DNA of 64,000 bases from Aplectana chamaeleonis. Lineage: Eukaryota > Nematoda > Chromadorea > Rhabditida > Cosmocercidae. A program made the position numbers and the translations under genes. The number at the start of each line of letters is the position of its first letter. Positions within the stretch are counted from its first letter, which is position 1. The notes beneath the pieces are model-generated. The model searched no databases and was not told the origin of the DNA. It saw nothing but the letters and a program-made list of their open reading frames with translations. The DNA is taken from contig JAPDOI010001920.1 in assembly GCA_029168955.1 (NCBI GenBank), forward strand, positions 59,439 to 123,438, in the 5' to 3' direction. This document shows, one piece after another, positions 43,922 through 55,150 of the stretch.

Positions 43922-45459
43922 TTAACCGCGGTCAGCTTCCTCCACGTTGTCGTTCTGCGTCCGCTTCTTGCCCTTGTGCTGAAAAGTGATCGTTCAAAAA
44001 AAACGACGCTTCACTAAGAGTTCTTGAATCCAAAAGACGAAGACGGCGAAAAACAACATACATCTGGCGGTATCCAACGAAATTCTCCATCTTCAACGGT
44101 GTGAGTGTGAGCGTGAATGTCTTGCCTGAAAACAGAATTTGCTAGACACTAATCGATTACTGATGATCTCAGAAGATGTCGCATCAACTTACAGAGACTT
44201 CTGCAATGTTCTGAACAGCACGGAGTGCCAGCTGGCTCGGTCAGCCACCATTTTTTTCAGCACCAGATCCCTCTGCATCGCTTCGTCTTAGAGAGAGATA
44301 GAACCTGAAAAAGAAATTCAGTAAACACATACATAAATAATACGGTGAGAATGATTACAAATAAAAATCCCCCCTTTCTCAACAGTTAATCATATAATAC
44401 TTACTCCGAATCCGGGTTGTTATTTTCGTCGATTATGTCCTGATGACCATATCCATATGAATCCAGGACAAACTCTGAAAGAAGCTGATTTGTATAAAAA
44501 AATCGCATCAAATAGCTTCACCTACCTATAAGTTTGTCTTCAATATCCCGTGGAAGTGATTGGAGACCACCACGTCCTCGCGTACCATTAGTTCTCAACG
44601 AGTACGTTTGAATGGCCGTGGGTGGGTCAGCCATCTGAATGAGGGGAGAACAATAGGTACAAATTAATAGGAAAGAGAATGCAGGACGTACTCTGAGAAG
44701 AGCGTAACGATAATAAGCCGCCGCCTGCTGTACAGAATTATCGTTCGGACGAGGGTTCCATTTCTTCGCAAGTTGATTGAGCACGACCTTAAAGGCAGTG
44801 GGCGCGATCAAATATGCTTGTCGTCTTTTTCTCTCTAAACCCTTTTCTGGGTCTCGAGTAGTAGATCCTATAAGAAAAAATTGCGAAAAAAACACTGTTT
44901 TGGGCCAAATTTGAGGCCTGAACTTTCTTGTCTTTTGGTGGTGGACGAGCCCACTCCACATCATCGGCATCTATGATCTCTTATATCAAGAACATCAACT
45001 GGCATGAAATTGAAATTCAATCAATGAACCTTCGGATTTATGTACACATCTAGTCAAAAACATTGACTGGAGTTCTTCCTTTCATTGCTCATTTTTTTCA
45101 TTAGGCAAATTTGCATTTATTTCTTCCTCTGAATGTCGATGATTTTTGACTGCTCGGCATGAGACTGCGATCTTTTTCGTCGGCTCTGTGCACGTGTGCA
45201 CGAACTAGCTTCTTTGGGCCCTAGAAACTCTAATTCTAGCCCGTTTTTCACCGCGCTACCTTCATAGTTTTTCAGCTGTTTTTGATCTAAGCTGATTTTT
45301 GTAATTTTTTCGATAACGTTTTTCATCGTGACCACTGCATTTACCGTAAATAAGTCTAAGTCTTCTACCCGTGCATGTACAGAATTTCAGTACCTCTCGA
45401 AACGGTTCTTCAGCAGTAATCTTCCAAACTTTCGTGCATTTGTTCGTATCGATCCTCAT
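43922..45459 (-). CDS. Seven-exon gene, function unknown, one frame break
   Basis: Exons: 45394-45459 (ATG start, MRIDTNKCTKVWKITAEEPF), 44692-44787, 44526-44634, 44405-44474, 44193-44304, 44062-44125 and 43922-43978 (stop TAA). Introns between 44787 and 43922 are 51-100 nt, with acceptors ATTCAG or TTTCAG and donors GTACGT, GTAGGT, GTAAGT, GTAAGT, GTATGT. Phases agree everywhere except one extra base in exon 44193-44304, most likely in the A7 run at 44251-44257. The product of about 195 residues has LPRDIEDKLIEFVLDSYGYG and a basic/acidic tail HKGKKRTQNDNVEEADRG. No family is recognised. Intron 1 is made almost wholly of a TTAA MITE whose end supplies the acceptor CCTTTAAG. Confidence 0.6.
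44789..45344. mobile_element. TTAA MITE, AGGCAGTGGTC family, copy 3, in an intron
   Basis: TTAAAGGCAGTGGGCGCGAT at the left and ATCGTGACCACTGCATTTAC at the right (right TTAA decayed). It matches 7196-7756 closely. It forms most of the first intron of the minus-strand gene, and its left end adjoins the exon at 44787. Confidence 0.8.
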
Positions 45460-45930
45460 TGTAGCGCATTATTTTTTTTATTTCATTTGTTAAAAAATTT
45501 TCGCTGTAAAAAGTTCGTATTTGGTCCCCTTCTCATTTCTGTCTTCGTTATGCATCTTTTTTACTTTAACGAAGAATTTCACTCACATATCACGTATATA
45601 TGTATATTTCTTTATTCCCGAAATAAAGTCGTTGAATGAAAATGAATATAGATTTGCTCAAACCTAATAGAGACATTGGCAAGGAATTCTTCAACGGAAA
45701 AGCAATCTTAGCCACTCATTCGCATGAAGATCATAAATCCCTTAAAATCCTATACAGACACTTACAGAATGAATGAAAAGTGAAAAAAGAATCTCTAGGA
45801 ATGCTCTAGAACACTTGAAATGCGAAACCCCCTCCAGGTTTTCGAAATGGAAAATTCAGTTTTCCCGCATGACGTCGTGTCACACGTTTAGAACGTGAAC
45901 GTTGCACGCAAAACAACGGAAAAGACGCCA
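45460..45930. other. Upstream of the seven-exon gene
   Basis: TTTTTACAG on the minus strand near 45510 could be a trans-splice acceptor. AT-rich, with no further exon recognised. Confidence 0.3.
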
Positions 45931-46212
45931 CTGCCCCTCGGGAGCTCCGATTCTACTCCCCCGGTCGTTCCGGTGTGAACCCCGCCCCTAAAATCTCTCG
46001 GGGGACCTCGCGCGCAAGGAATATCGGACTTCCCCCGCCCAAAACAGCAGGGAGAGATCCGAAATTTTCGTCTGAGTCGTAGCGACGTTGAATGCCGCGG
46101 TGCAACGTCGGCCATCCGACCTCGCACAGCGACACTCAACGATGTAGCACCCATATCCTGCCGTGCCATAACGTGCCGGACGGCGTCGTGCGGCAAACCG
46201 TGAAAGGGGCCT

Positions 46213-46576
46213 AAGACTGAGAATGAGGAAGAATGGCCTAGAACCATATTCACCGCCGACGCGATGTAGAGTTTATTTCAATCGTCCATGAATGCATAAA
46301 GATTTTTGGTCGATAAGGATATTGAGCATGGCTTCTCATCATCATTCGCGGTAAGTATGAATCCGGCTTATAACGAGTGAAAATCGAGTCTTGTCTCTCG
46401 ATTTGTAGGCCGATATCTGGTATTGTATGTCATCCAAGTCGTTCTTGGGTGAACCCTAAGTGAGCATCCATACATAAGAAACACAAGCGACCTCTGTCGT
46501 TACTGGAGGTATGGTCGAAAGTGATATATTGATTGTGTCCTGAACGATTGTGGTTATGGATACATGTCTCACTCTA
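46213..46576. other. Stretch without recognised feature
   Basis: Nothing identified between the right arm of the TIR segment and the next MITE. Confidence 0.35.
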
Positions 46577-47068
46577 TTAAAGGCAGTGTTCACGATAATC
46601 TTCGATTCTGAGATTAATCGCTAAATCGATTGTTTGGCCTCCGGGTAGAACTGAAATTGTGGTGAGTTCGAGAAAAACGCCCTAGAAAGGCGCCAAATCC
46701 TTTACTCTCACCCCACCTTTTTACTCTCACTGGAACTGTTCGTTGTTACAATGACATCTTTTGTGGACCCACCCCTTGCGATTCTCTGCTCTCTACTGCT
46801 CCGTCCTTTTCTTCGGACCCTAACTAATACTGTTTCGCCTAAAATATTCTTCCATTTTTGATCAGCCCCATTTTTCACCGGTGACATCCACCATGAACAT
46901 GTTCATCCAACCGGACAACTAGACCGAGCCTGAGAATAATGTCACTGAAATAAGACGTTTTAGTGCGTTTCTCGCCGTTTCTTCGTATTTTTGGTAACAC
47001 TTGGTGGCCAACGCATTGTTTTGAGTGGGAAACTCGGGAACAAAAATTATCGTGAACACTGCCTTTAA
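46577..47068. mobile_element. TTAA MITE, 490-bp family, copy 1
   Basis: The ends TTAAAGGCAGTGTTCACGAT and ATCGTGAACACTGCCTTTAA are intact and bounded by TTAA. It is full-length related to 47328-47819, and partly to 20522-20880 (inverted). Confidence 0.85.
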
Positions 47069-47269
47069 GCTGAAGATAGCCGCGGTAGCTCAAGATGCAA
47101 TCAATATTTCATTTTTAGCCGCACCTCCCTTAGAGACGGTTATCTTTTGTGTTGGTGGCTATGGGCGCTGCATAGAACCCCATACTGTTTACTTTCGAGG
47201 GCCACCCATGGAAAAAACCTGCTCGGCCCTGTAGGGTTTACAGCACGCAGGTCTACGGCTACGGTCCTT

Positions 47270-47915
47270 GAGCCCCTTTCATAGTTTGCCGGCCGACGTC
47301 GGACGACTCGTTATCAAATTTGATAGGTTAAAGGCAGTGTTCACGATAATCTTCAATTTTGAGATTAATGGGTAAATCGATTGTTTGGCCCCCGAGTAGA
47401 ACTGAAATGGCAGAGAAATCGAGAAAAACGCACGGGAAGGGCACGAAATCCTTTACTCTCACCCCGCCTTTTTACTCTCACTGGAACTGTTTGTGGTGAC
47501 AATGAAATCTTTTATGGACCCGTGCTTTAGAATTCTCCACTAACTGTTACTCAGTTCTTTGCTTCGGACCCGAACTAATACTGTTTTGCAGAAAATGTTC
47601 TTCCATTTCCGATTAACCCCATTTTTCACCGGTGACAGCCACCAATTACATGTTCATACAACCGGACAACTAGTCCAGACCAGGAAATAATCTAACTGTA
47701 TTAAGGCATTTTAGTGCGTTTGTCGCCGTTCCTTCGTAATTTTGGTAATCCTTGGTGGCCAACGCATTGTTTTGAGAGGAAAACTCGCGAACAAAAATCA
47801 TCGTGAACACTGCCTTTAAGATAGGTAAGATGGGTATGGTAGGGTAGATAGATATTACACATTCGATAACGAGTTGTCCGACGTCGGTCGGGCAAGTGTG
47901 AAAGAGGCGGCAAGT
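47270..47915. mobile_element. MITE with CCCCTTTCA ends, split by a TTAA MITE
   Basis: GCCCCTTTCATAGTTTGCCG with GACGTCGGACGACTCGTTAT on the left is mirrored by ATAACGAGTTGTCCGACGTC to GTGTGAAAGAGGC on the right. Removing the inner TTAA MITE leaves a compact palindromic element of about 155 bp. Confidence 0.7.
47328..47819. mobile_element. TTAA MITE, 490-bp family, copy 2
   Basis: Same termini and length (492 bp) as copy 1. Inserted in the loop of the CCCCTTTCA-ended element, with TTAA on both sides. Confidence 0.85.
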
Positions 47916-48799
47916 CTGAGGAGGTTTGTGCGCGGTATTTCCTATTCTTATGAAAGTGTACTGATTGCCTGCTCTTTTAGTGTTTATCGCGCTCTAAAGA
48001 CGGGTTGATCGCTCCAATTGTCGGTTTGATCGCCCTCAAATACCGGTTTGATCGCCGTTGATCACGCGATTGTTCCTATTGTGCGTCGCGATATGTCCGC
48101 CCCTATGTCTGAGTATCAACACCTTCGCAGCGGCTCAGCGAGCTGGTGACGGCCGCATCGCTTGTCGGTGTGCCGGCCGCCTCCAAGTAATATTCGATTA
48201 CTTCTCTTCCATTTCTCAACCGGCTTTTGAAATCCTAGGAGTAGCCGAGAAATAATAGAGGAATAGCCCACAAGGAGCCGCAGCGGAGCCTGGTGGCCTA
48301 TTTCTCGGCCAAAACTATCAGAGGATGAGCGGAATTCCGTTCTCCGGATTCCGGTGTCAACACGTTTGCACGCCTCAGATTTCTGTCTTCAGACTCCCGA
48401 AGAACAGGGCGGAAATCGCAACAGAATGCGGAAACAATTTTACATTTCTATCCTTGTTCATAATCTCAGCATGTGATAGAGCCTACATTCATGTCCGAAT
48501 TTCGTACACGCGGGTACCACTGAGTATTCGAATACTGGTTAAATTTGAAGCTCGAAAAATCTTTTTTAATTCAAAGAACAGCATTTACAGTAGAACGCCC
48601 CTAGAAGATGGTGAGGCACAGGACACCGCGTGAAACGGAGCTAATAGGCGGAGCTACAAGAACACGGCGTAAAACCCATTTCCAAGTGGGTGAGAATTCG
48701 AGAACATCGCTCAAAACCGTTCAGAACGGGGTGGGGGGGGGAGCACCCGAGGCACCACGTTTGGATCAAATCTCAAATCTTCAAAGCAAAGAACTTGCT
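47916..48799. other. Stretch with GGTTTGATCGCC short tandems
   Basis: GGTTGATCGC, GGTTTGATCGCC and GATCACGCGAT recur at 48000-48065 and again at 49310-49440. A decayed fragment GATGAGCGGAATTCCG near 48324 resembles the GTTCCG-type hAT MITE. G-run at 48730-48739. No gene recognised. Confidence 0.35.
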
Positions 48800-49555
48800 C
48801 AGTGAAACTAAGGGGCTGAGCAGAGTGCCAAAAGGGCGCGGCCTGATGATGGAGAGTCGTATTGATAGATCGCGGCGACTCAGACAAAAATGCGGACTTA
48901 TCGCGAGCAAAAAGTGGAGTATAGAACTGACCGCGCGCTGGAACCGCGACTTCTTTTTTTGTTTTGAAGGTCACTCGTGGTCAGGCGTGCATGCATGAGT
49001 GCCCCCATCTCGTTCACAGCGGGCAGGGACCGTATGCATGAACGCACGCGAAGAGATTCGTAAAGTGCGCGGAAGGCATTGTCCAGTGACGGAGCGCCGC
49101 TGATCAAGGGCGATTGATCAGCGGCGCTCCGTCATTGGTCAAAGCCTTCCCCGCACGTTACCTAATCTCGTCGAGTGCGTTCATGCATACGACCCCAGGG
49201 ATTAATACGGCTGAGACTTTTTAGGATACTCGCAATAAGTCCGATTGTAGTGTGAGCGGACCCACCGCCTAGCCGTTTAGCGCTAACCGCGCACAAATCG
49301 CGGGTTGATCGCCGTTGATCACGCGATCGGCCCGAGTGTTTATCGCGATAAGGACAATTCTCCTCTAGGCGGACCGACCGCCTGGCCTTTTAGCGCCAAC
49401 CGCGCACAAAATGCGGGTTGATCGTCGTTGATCACGCGATCGGCCCTAGTCTTCTTCGCGGGAAGTCCGCTTTTTGTCCGAGGATCTATCAATACCGCTC
49501 TCCATCATCATGCCCTGCCCTTTCGGCACTCTGCTCAACCCCTAACGGCCCATCC
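48800..49555. repeat. Nested fold-back with tandem duplication
   Basis: Outer arms 48805-48905 and 49440-49550 pair (GATTGATAGATC-type, GCGGACTT / AAGTCCGC). An inner pair spans 49020-49195, with a perfect 20-bp stem GACGGAGCGCCGCTGATCAA at 49089-49108 around a 6-nt loop. On the right, a unit of about 115 bp (CCGCCTAGCCGTTTAGCGC, CCGCCTGGCCTTTTAGCGC) is duplicated at 49265 and 49379. Confidence 0.65.
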
Positions 49556-50527
49556 ATGGCGGCAAATGACTGGTACGGACGGTTCCCAAAACCGAATGAC
49601 TTGACCGTACTATCCGCGGCGCTTTCACCGCGTTTGTCAGACGATCCGCAGCGCGCTGGCTGGATGTTTCGCCGCGACTTACGGCTTCGGTGACGGATCT
49701 TACGGTCGTCCGCCGCGGACCGGCCGTGAGCTTCACCATAGTAAGCGCAGTTGTCCTTTAGGGGCCGCTCCTGGAAGCTGAATGCGAGTCACATTCTGGA
49801 CGGGTTTAGACCGCTGAAGCGGTCTACCCCATGGTCCTCAGCGAGGGAAACTCCGTCGTTGTCGACCGTGGCGAGGATGATGTCCTCGTTGTATACTGGT
49901 GAGGGGGTGACCTCCTGCTGCGAGCCGTGACATGACACCCCGGCCGCCTTGGGAGGACGGTAAGAGCACGTGCTCATGCGTGGGAAGTGTGGGTGCAGCG
50001 TAGGTTTAGCCTGTCAGCGTAACGTGTCTCTACTATAGGACGACGTGCTGCTGCGTGTGATATGGGTTGCGGCACGATTTGTTCATCTGCGCCACATATT
50101 CCTTTAGAATAGACCACGTCCTCCTCTTCGGAGCATCACATGCTGATCCTCAATAGCCTTTCGATTCGACGAGGTATCCGATTAGAAAGCCTATCATGGC
50201 CGAATCAGAGGCTCCCGTCAGTGTTGAACGATAGTCCGCAGTACCAACCGCTCGATATGCGAGTAAAGAACTCAAAAAGATGACGAAAATTTGTTAACCA
50301 ATAGTTCCTCCTAGGTCGTCCGTGGCCCCTCCCTCTCAGCGCAGCCTACTCAGTGAAACTCACAGCCTGTCCGCTACTGACGATTGCATGGTCCGTCACC
50401 GAAGCGAGTGAAGCGCCGGTAATGAGCCGCGAACCTCCCTGCTAGCGTCGTGGAACGTCTGGCAAGCGCCGCGGACCGTCCGTTTCAATGATCTGCCGCC
50501 GCAAACGGCTGTGAGTTTGACTGAGCT
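49556..50527. other. GC-rich stretch, partial inverse repeats
   Basis: CTTCGGTGACGGAT (49685) pairs with GTCCGTCACCGAAG (50390), and CCGCGGACCG recurs. It is probably an eroded fold-back. No exon recognised. Confidence 0.35.
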
Positions 50528-50535
50528 ATGCAGGC

Positions 50536-50841
50536 CAGGGATGAGCGGAATAAAAATATGAAATTTCGGAAATCGGTTTTCGGGTTTCGGAACAGAAAAT
50601 GTTTTCTCGGGTTTCGGAAATCGGGCGCGAAACGCCTGAAAATGCGCGGAAATGCGGTTTTCGGAACGCGAAACGCGAAAAAATTCAGAAACGATCTAAT
50701 GTTTTCTTGCGTCCCAGACGACCCGATATTTTCGCGTTCCGCGGCGTTTTCTGCGGTTTTCGGAATGCGGAACGCGGAATGCCAAAAATGCGCGAAACTG
50801 CGGGTTTCGGAACGCGAAACGCGGAACTCCGCTCATCCCTG
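50536..50841. mobile_element. hAT-like MITE, GTTCCG-type interior, copy 2
   Basis: 306 bp from CAGGGATGAGCGGAAT to CCGCTCATCCCTG, with perfect 8-bp duplication ATGCAGGC (50528-50535, 50842-50849). Inverse of and nearly identical to 31967-32272. Confidence 0.92.
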
Positions 50842-50849
50842 ATGCAGGC

Positions 50850-51544
50850 GCATGAACAATCTGAGGGCTATCGTCCAACGATGACGGGAGCCTGAGACAG
50901 GGAGTACCCCCATTGAGTGTAGCTGCAACCCTTTCACGCAAAAAATCCTCGAATGCACTAACAAAAAATGCCCTCAAGGGGTGCGTTCCAAAAATGTTCT
51001 CAAGACGCTGTGGGACGGATGGTCTTTCGATGGACAAAATTGCCACCCATGGCTACGATTTATAACTGGAAATCGCTTCCAAGACGCCGTGGCTAGATTT
51101 CCATGATAACATTAAGTCAAAGGAATGTTCATGGAACGCACCGGAGGAACTATGCCGTGAAGGGACAGAAATGAGCGCGGCGGGGTTGCGTGGTAGACGG
51201 GTGCGCCCCAAGAACGTTACCATGGCAAAAGGTGGAAACAATTCGTGGCCATTGGAAGCAGCCTTGCCCATAAATAGAATTTTGTCCTCCCACGGCAGCG
51301 TGGGAACATTGCCGTTGGGGACAATACACTTTTCACTGACAGATTTCCTTACCATGGCTACGAATTCTGACTAGAAACTGCGTCCACGCCACCATAGTTA
51401 CGTTTCGATGGAGAGACACGAGAATGTTCTTCGGACGAGCACCAGATTTGCCTCCCATATTTGAGTACAAATCGTAATTGCAAATCGTTTTGGGACATTG
51501 CAATGCTCTTAATTCCACGGAAATTAGGTACGAGCACACTCCCA
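50850..51544. other. Stretch with short partial repeats
   Basis: CCATGGCTACGA recurs at 51048 and 51352, and GAATGTTCnT motifs recur, suggesting decayed repeats. No gene recognised. Confidence 0.3.
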
Positions 51545-51838
51545 GGATGTACTGTGCTTATCTGGGCCAAATTCCGGTCCGCAATTGCGTCTCGACACGC
51601 TTTGCGGCCGCACGCGCTCGAGTCAGTCGAGTTTCCAGCGCCAAAGCCGACTCGATATGGCTTTTTTATACAGTTTATATCCAATTTTGTTTACTTTCCA
51701 GTTTCTAAAACCCACCTAGAGTCAACAGATCGGCGGCTGCGGCGTTGGAAACTCTTCTTGACACGCAATGCGCGCGGCCGCAAAGCGTGTCAAGACGCAA
51801 GTGCGGACAGGAATTTGGCCCAGAGAAGCACAGTATGG
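51545..51838. repeat. Fold-back, NotI-rich arms
   Basis: Arms 51550-51650 and 51722-51835 pair: TGGGCCAAATTCCGGTCCGC with GTGCGGACAGGAATTTGGCCC, and GACACGCTTTGCGGCCGC with GCGGCCGCAAAGCGTGTC. The ends resemble the element at 54893-55150 (GCCAAATTGCGGTCCGC). Confidence 0.7.
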
Positions 51839-52214
51839 AATTATACGGTCTACATATAGGGCTCTCGTCGAAACACATTGTCGATATCGCCTCAAGCCGC
51901 ACACATCAAAATTTGCATCGCAGAGCTGAATTAACGCCAGATTTAGAGCAGTAGTGGTCTAACTGCTAGAAAATTTTCCAACTTTTTCTGTTTGTGGACA
52001 CTTTCCCAAGCTGTTTTCGTTCAACACGCCCCGGGAACGATTCGGAAACTTCCCCTCAAGGCATTTCGCAATCAAAGCTCTTTCGGACTCACAAAAATAA
52101 CTACAAACGCGAGAAACAACTGGCGTGTTACATCTGAAATTTCTGACCGTGAAACTATGTTTTCCGTGGAGCTCTACTGCGAGAAACTTCGGACGTATCC
52201 CAGATCTTAGAATC

Positions 52215-52500
52215 TTTATTCAAACATGAATACTATGAAAAAATCGGGCAAGAATATGGCCTTTCTCCCTCATTCCGGGTCCGGCTAACTAAGGCCTATC
52301 GGGCTGCTCGTGTCGGAATCTCCTTATCACTGATATGCTTTGCCATGACCAACCGCTCAGCTGTTTGCTCCGCCCGGACCCATATGAGTGAGACAGGCTT
52401 TACAGAAAGAATCTGATTTTTACAAGCAGCCAACATGTGATTCTCTTCAGGAGCGCAGCCAAAGTGGAGCCATGCCGTCGGAAATGTAGACACCGTCCTG
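52215..52500 (-). CDS. Last exon of a minus-strand host gene, with AATAAA
   Basis: After the strong acceptor CCCTGTTTTCCAG the exon runs 52500 to a TAG at 52296 (68 codons, entering in phase 1). It contains FPTAWLHFGCAPEENHMLAA and ends SDKEIPTRAAR. AATAAA follows on the same strand at 52215-52220, about 75 nt after the stop, a natural 3' UTR length for nematodes. The upstream exons were not found; a LINE remnant begins 330 bp upstream. No family recognised. Confidence 0.45.
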
Positions 52501-52834
52501 GAAAACAGGGAATAAATTACAAGTTTTGTTCAGAGGCAGGGTCCAGCGGGGTCAGGGGGGAGGGAGTTGTGAACGATTCGGGCCAAAAATTCAAATTTGG
52601 GAGTCGCGAAAGTTGGACCAAACCTTCGAATTCGAAGAGCTAGTTGAGGAGCCAAAACTTTCTTTTTTGGGATAATTTTTTTACGAAATTTCTCCTGAAG
52701 TATCACGAATATGAGGTTCGTTTTCATTTCAACGGGAAATCAAGCAGTGCGTTTGAGTCATAATTTTTTTAAATTTTCTATTTTTTCAGTTTCAGGAAAA
52801 CTGGGGAATTTTTTCACGCAAGGGGGGGGTTCTG

Positions 52835-53990
52835 TTCATAGTGCACTCTCATCTACATCAGTAGCAATGGCTGGTGGTTCCAGTGCTCACTATCCATACT
52901 GTTTCTCCTCTCTAGATCCTGATGAAAGAGGTGAGCTTCCTGAATTCTTCAACGATTGTGATCTCATTCTCATTAATGAGGATGCTCCCACTTGTCTTCC
53001 GACGACGGGAAGTCCTTCCTCACCCGTCATCACTTTTGTTTCCTCCTCGCTTGCCATGTCTTGTAACAGGTCCTATTGCTGTGGCGAGAGCCAACGATCA
53101 TGTTCACATTGTTGGATTTCTCTCTCTCTCTCTCAACAGTCAGCTTGTGCCCTTCTCAGGCTGCCGTAGTAAGTCCCACACTAAGTATCGTAAGGCAAAC
53201 TGAGTTCTGTTCAAGGAAGTGTTACCCAGCCGGGTAGCCAACTATCCGCTAGCTGTCACTGTGCATGATAAAGGGAAATTCATCGTCTACCCGATATGCA
53301 ATGCCTCCAGAGTAGTCATGTCAACTGATCGTGTGAGAACGTTCCACCCTTTTGTACCGAAAGAAGTCCTGGACCTAATCGCGTAACGGGATAACAGGCA
53401 AAGAACTGATCCTAGTGATCCGGACATTTCGCAGATGTCTGAGGAGATCACTCCGCTGCTGAATGAACACAAGCAGAAACGCTGGAGAGACTGAGTCGTT
53501 GCGTTGCCATGTCTACGATGTGGCCATTCTTCGCAACTCAAGGCCTGCTTACAGGCCATAAAACGGCCAATGTCTCACCGTCGACTGCGTACCACGCGCT
53601 GCGCGACCGCACGTGCGTCGGAAGCAGACGAGTTTTGACCGCCGCGCGACGAGTTTCGGCCGCGCGCCGGCTGACGTGCGCGGCGGCCAAAACTCGTCGC
53701 GCGGCGGCTAAAACCCGTCTGCTTCCGACGCGCGTGCGGTCGCGCAGCGCGTGGTACGCAGTCGACGGTGAGACATTGGCCGTTTTATGGCCTGTACATA
53801 GGAATATTGAGTCGGTCCCAGATGAATGTCCTGAGTGCCAAAATGCAGGGCATGATTCATTTCATATATTTTCATGCCCAGCGAGACCAACTTCTTCACT
53901 CAACCCATGATGGATGATATGTGCAACAATATGAGAGGTTCCGCTTTGGCCGATAAGAAGAAGACCACGGCCCGCTTCACACTACAGTTA
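52835..53990 (+). pseudogene. CR1/Jockey-like LINE remnant, heavily deleted
   Basis: Pieces in the right order: end of the endonuclease (DERGELPEFFNDCDLILINE, 52918-52975); the linker before RT (FHPFVPKEVLDLIA, then TDPSDPDISQMSEEITPLLN, 53340-53470); and the C-terminal zinc knuckle CPECQNAGHDSFHIFSC (53830-53880). The RT itself is missing. A fold-back sits between the last two pieces. Confidence 0.65.
53551..53795. repeat. Near-perfect fold-back in the LINE remnant
   Basis: Arms TACAGGCCATAAAACGGCC (53551) and GGCCGTTTTATGGCCTGTA (53777-53795) continue inward over about 115 bp (CGTCGACTGCGTACCACGCG and its inverse), leaving only a few unpaired bases near 53670. Very GC-rich centre. Confidence 0.85.
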
Positions 53991-54892
53991 GCTCCCGAAT
54001 TAGAAACTGAAGCACTTTTCAACAGTCCTCATAAACTTTAGTTGTCATTTTTTAACCAACGAAAATTTTGATGGAAATTTTCAAAATATTGCAAACGGAG
54101 AAGCGATTTTGAACCAACAAACTGCTTCAGAAATTCTGCTTCACGGAGGGTGGGGGCTGGGAAAAAACGCCGAAAATATGACCAAGTCGCGTTCCCGGAG
54201 GAGGGGGTCTCAACGAAACTGGCCCGACCCACACCTCGAGCACATTAATGCAGACACTTCTCTTATTAGTAAAACGAATTATTCAAACATACCTCGGTTG
54301 CTGACGCTCCAACTGTTGATAGCCGTTTTATCTTCTCGACAAAAGTTTGGGATAGCTTAGAATCTCACACACCGTCATTATTTGCTTCTTTATGACAACG
54401 CATATAGTCCAATTCATTAGACGTCCCCAGGTTGGAGAACGGAAATCAAGCGGTCGGTTGGAAATTAGTACATAAACAGGCCGCTCGTTGCAACACGACC
54501 GCAATCGGTGGAGAGCGGCTGCGTCGGAAAAAGTTGCATGTATATTGATTGACCTCGACTGGGCTGCTTTACTCTTGTTCTGTAACTAGGCCACGTTTAA
54601 TGAGTTGGACTTCATGTTGCCTTTGTGTCGCATTTCTATCCGAGCGAGATAAGCAGTCATGAAAAAATGTAAAAAAGGCCAGGGGATTTCACAATGACCG
54701 AGATCACCGCTTCTTTCTCCGCCAGACTCGAGTTGCGAAACAAAGACTGTATATCTTCCGTTTCCAGACTCCGAAACATCCAAAAATGTCTCTTTTTTTC
54801 TGGCAGAAGCTTTATGTCAACCACACGTCCTGTGAATTTCGGAATAGCATAGTTTTCCTTTCAACCTCCCACTAGGATTAGGTGCACAAGAT
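53991..54892. other. Stretch with one weak exon-like block
   Basis: On the minus strand 54293-54356 is open between CTAAG and the donor GTATGTTT, but two frames are open and no partner exon was found. Otherwise nothing recognised. Confidence 0.3.
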
Positions 54893-55150
54893 CTCCCACT
54901 GTGTCCCCGTTTCCCTTACCTTATGACTATCTCCCTTCGTCGCATGTACCGTCGTTTTCGGAGCCAAATTGCGGTCCGCATTTTCGCACAACGGGTGTTG
55001 CATCACGCAATGGAATAACAACCGTGCTGAGACCACACGATTCACCTTTCTCCCAGCACGATTGGGAGAAAGGTGATAGGTCACGCTACATGAAGCAACA
55101 GCCGTAGTCCGCAATTGCGGACCAAAACTTGGCTCCAAGAACGACAGTAT
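54893..55150. repeat. Fold-back with inner hairpin
   Basis: CGTCGTTTTCGGAGCCAAAT with GCGGTCCGCA pairs with TCCGCAATTGCGGACC and CTTGGCTCCAAGAACGAC. The centre has ATTCACCTTTCTCCCA and its near-inverse. Its termini are related to those at 51545. Confidence 0.7.

Larger units (their letters stand above)
42476..46212. mobile_element. TIR-bounded segment enclosing a spliced gene
   Basis: CCCCTTTCAC at 42479 and its inverse GTGAAAGGGG at 46203-46212 begin diverged inverted arms of about 200 bp. They share GCCGTCCGG and TCAGACGAAAATTTCGG at similar distances from each end. TAA flanks both sides. The CCCCTTTCA terminus recurs at 47271. The segment contains a seven-exon gene and a TTAA MITE. It may be a PIF/Harbinger-like element carrying a gene, or two flanking MITEs. 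Confidence 0.4.

Noticed and set aside
44518..44970. Single-exon 150-codon gene
   Set aside because: It is a read-through of an intron (44635-44691) into MITE sequence; the spliced model explains the borders better.
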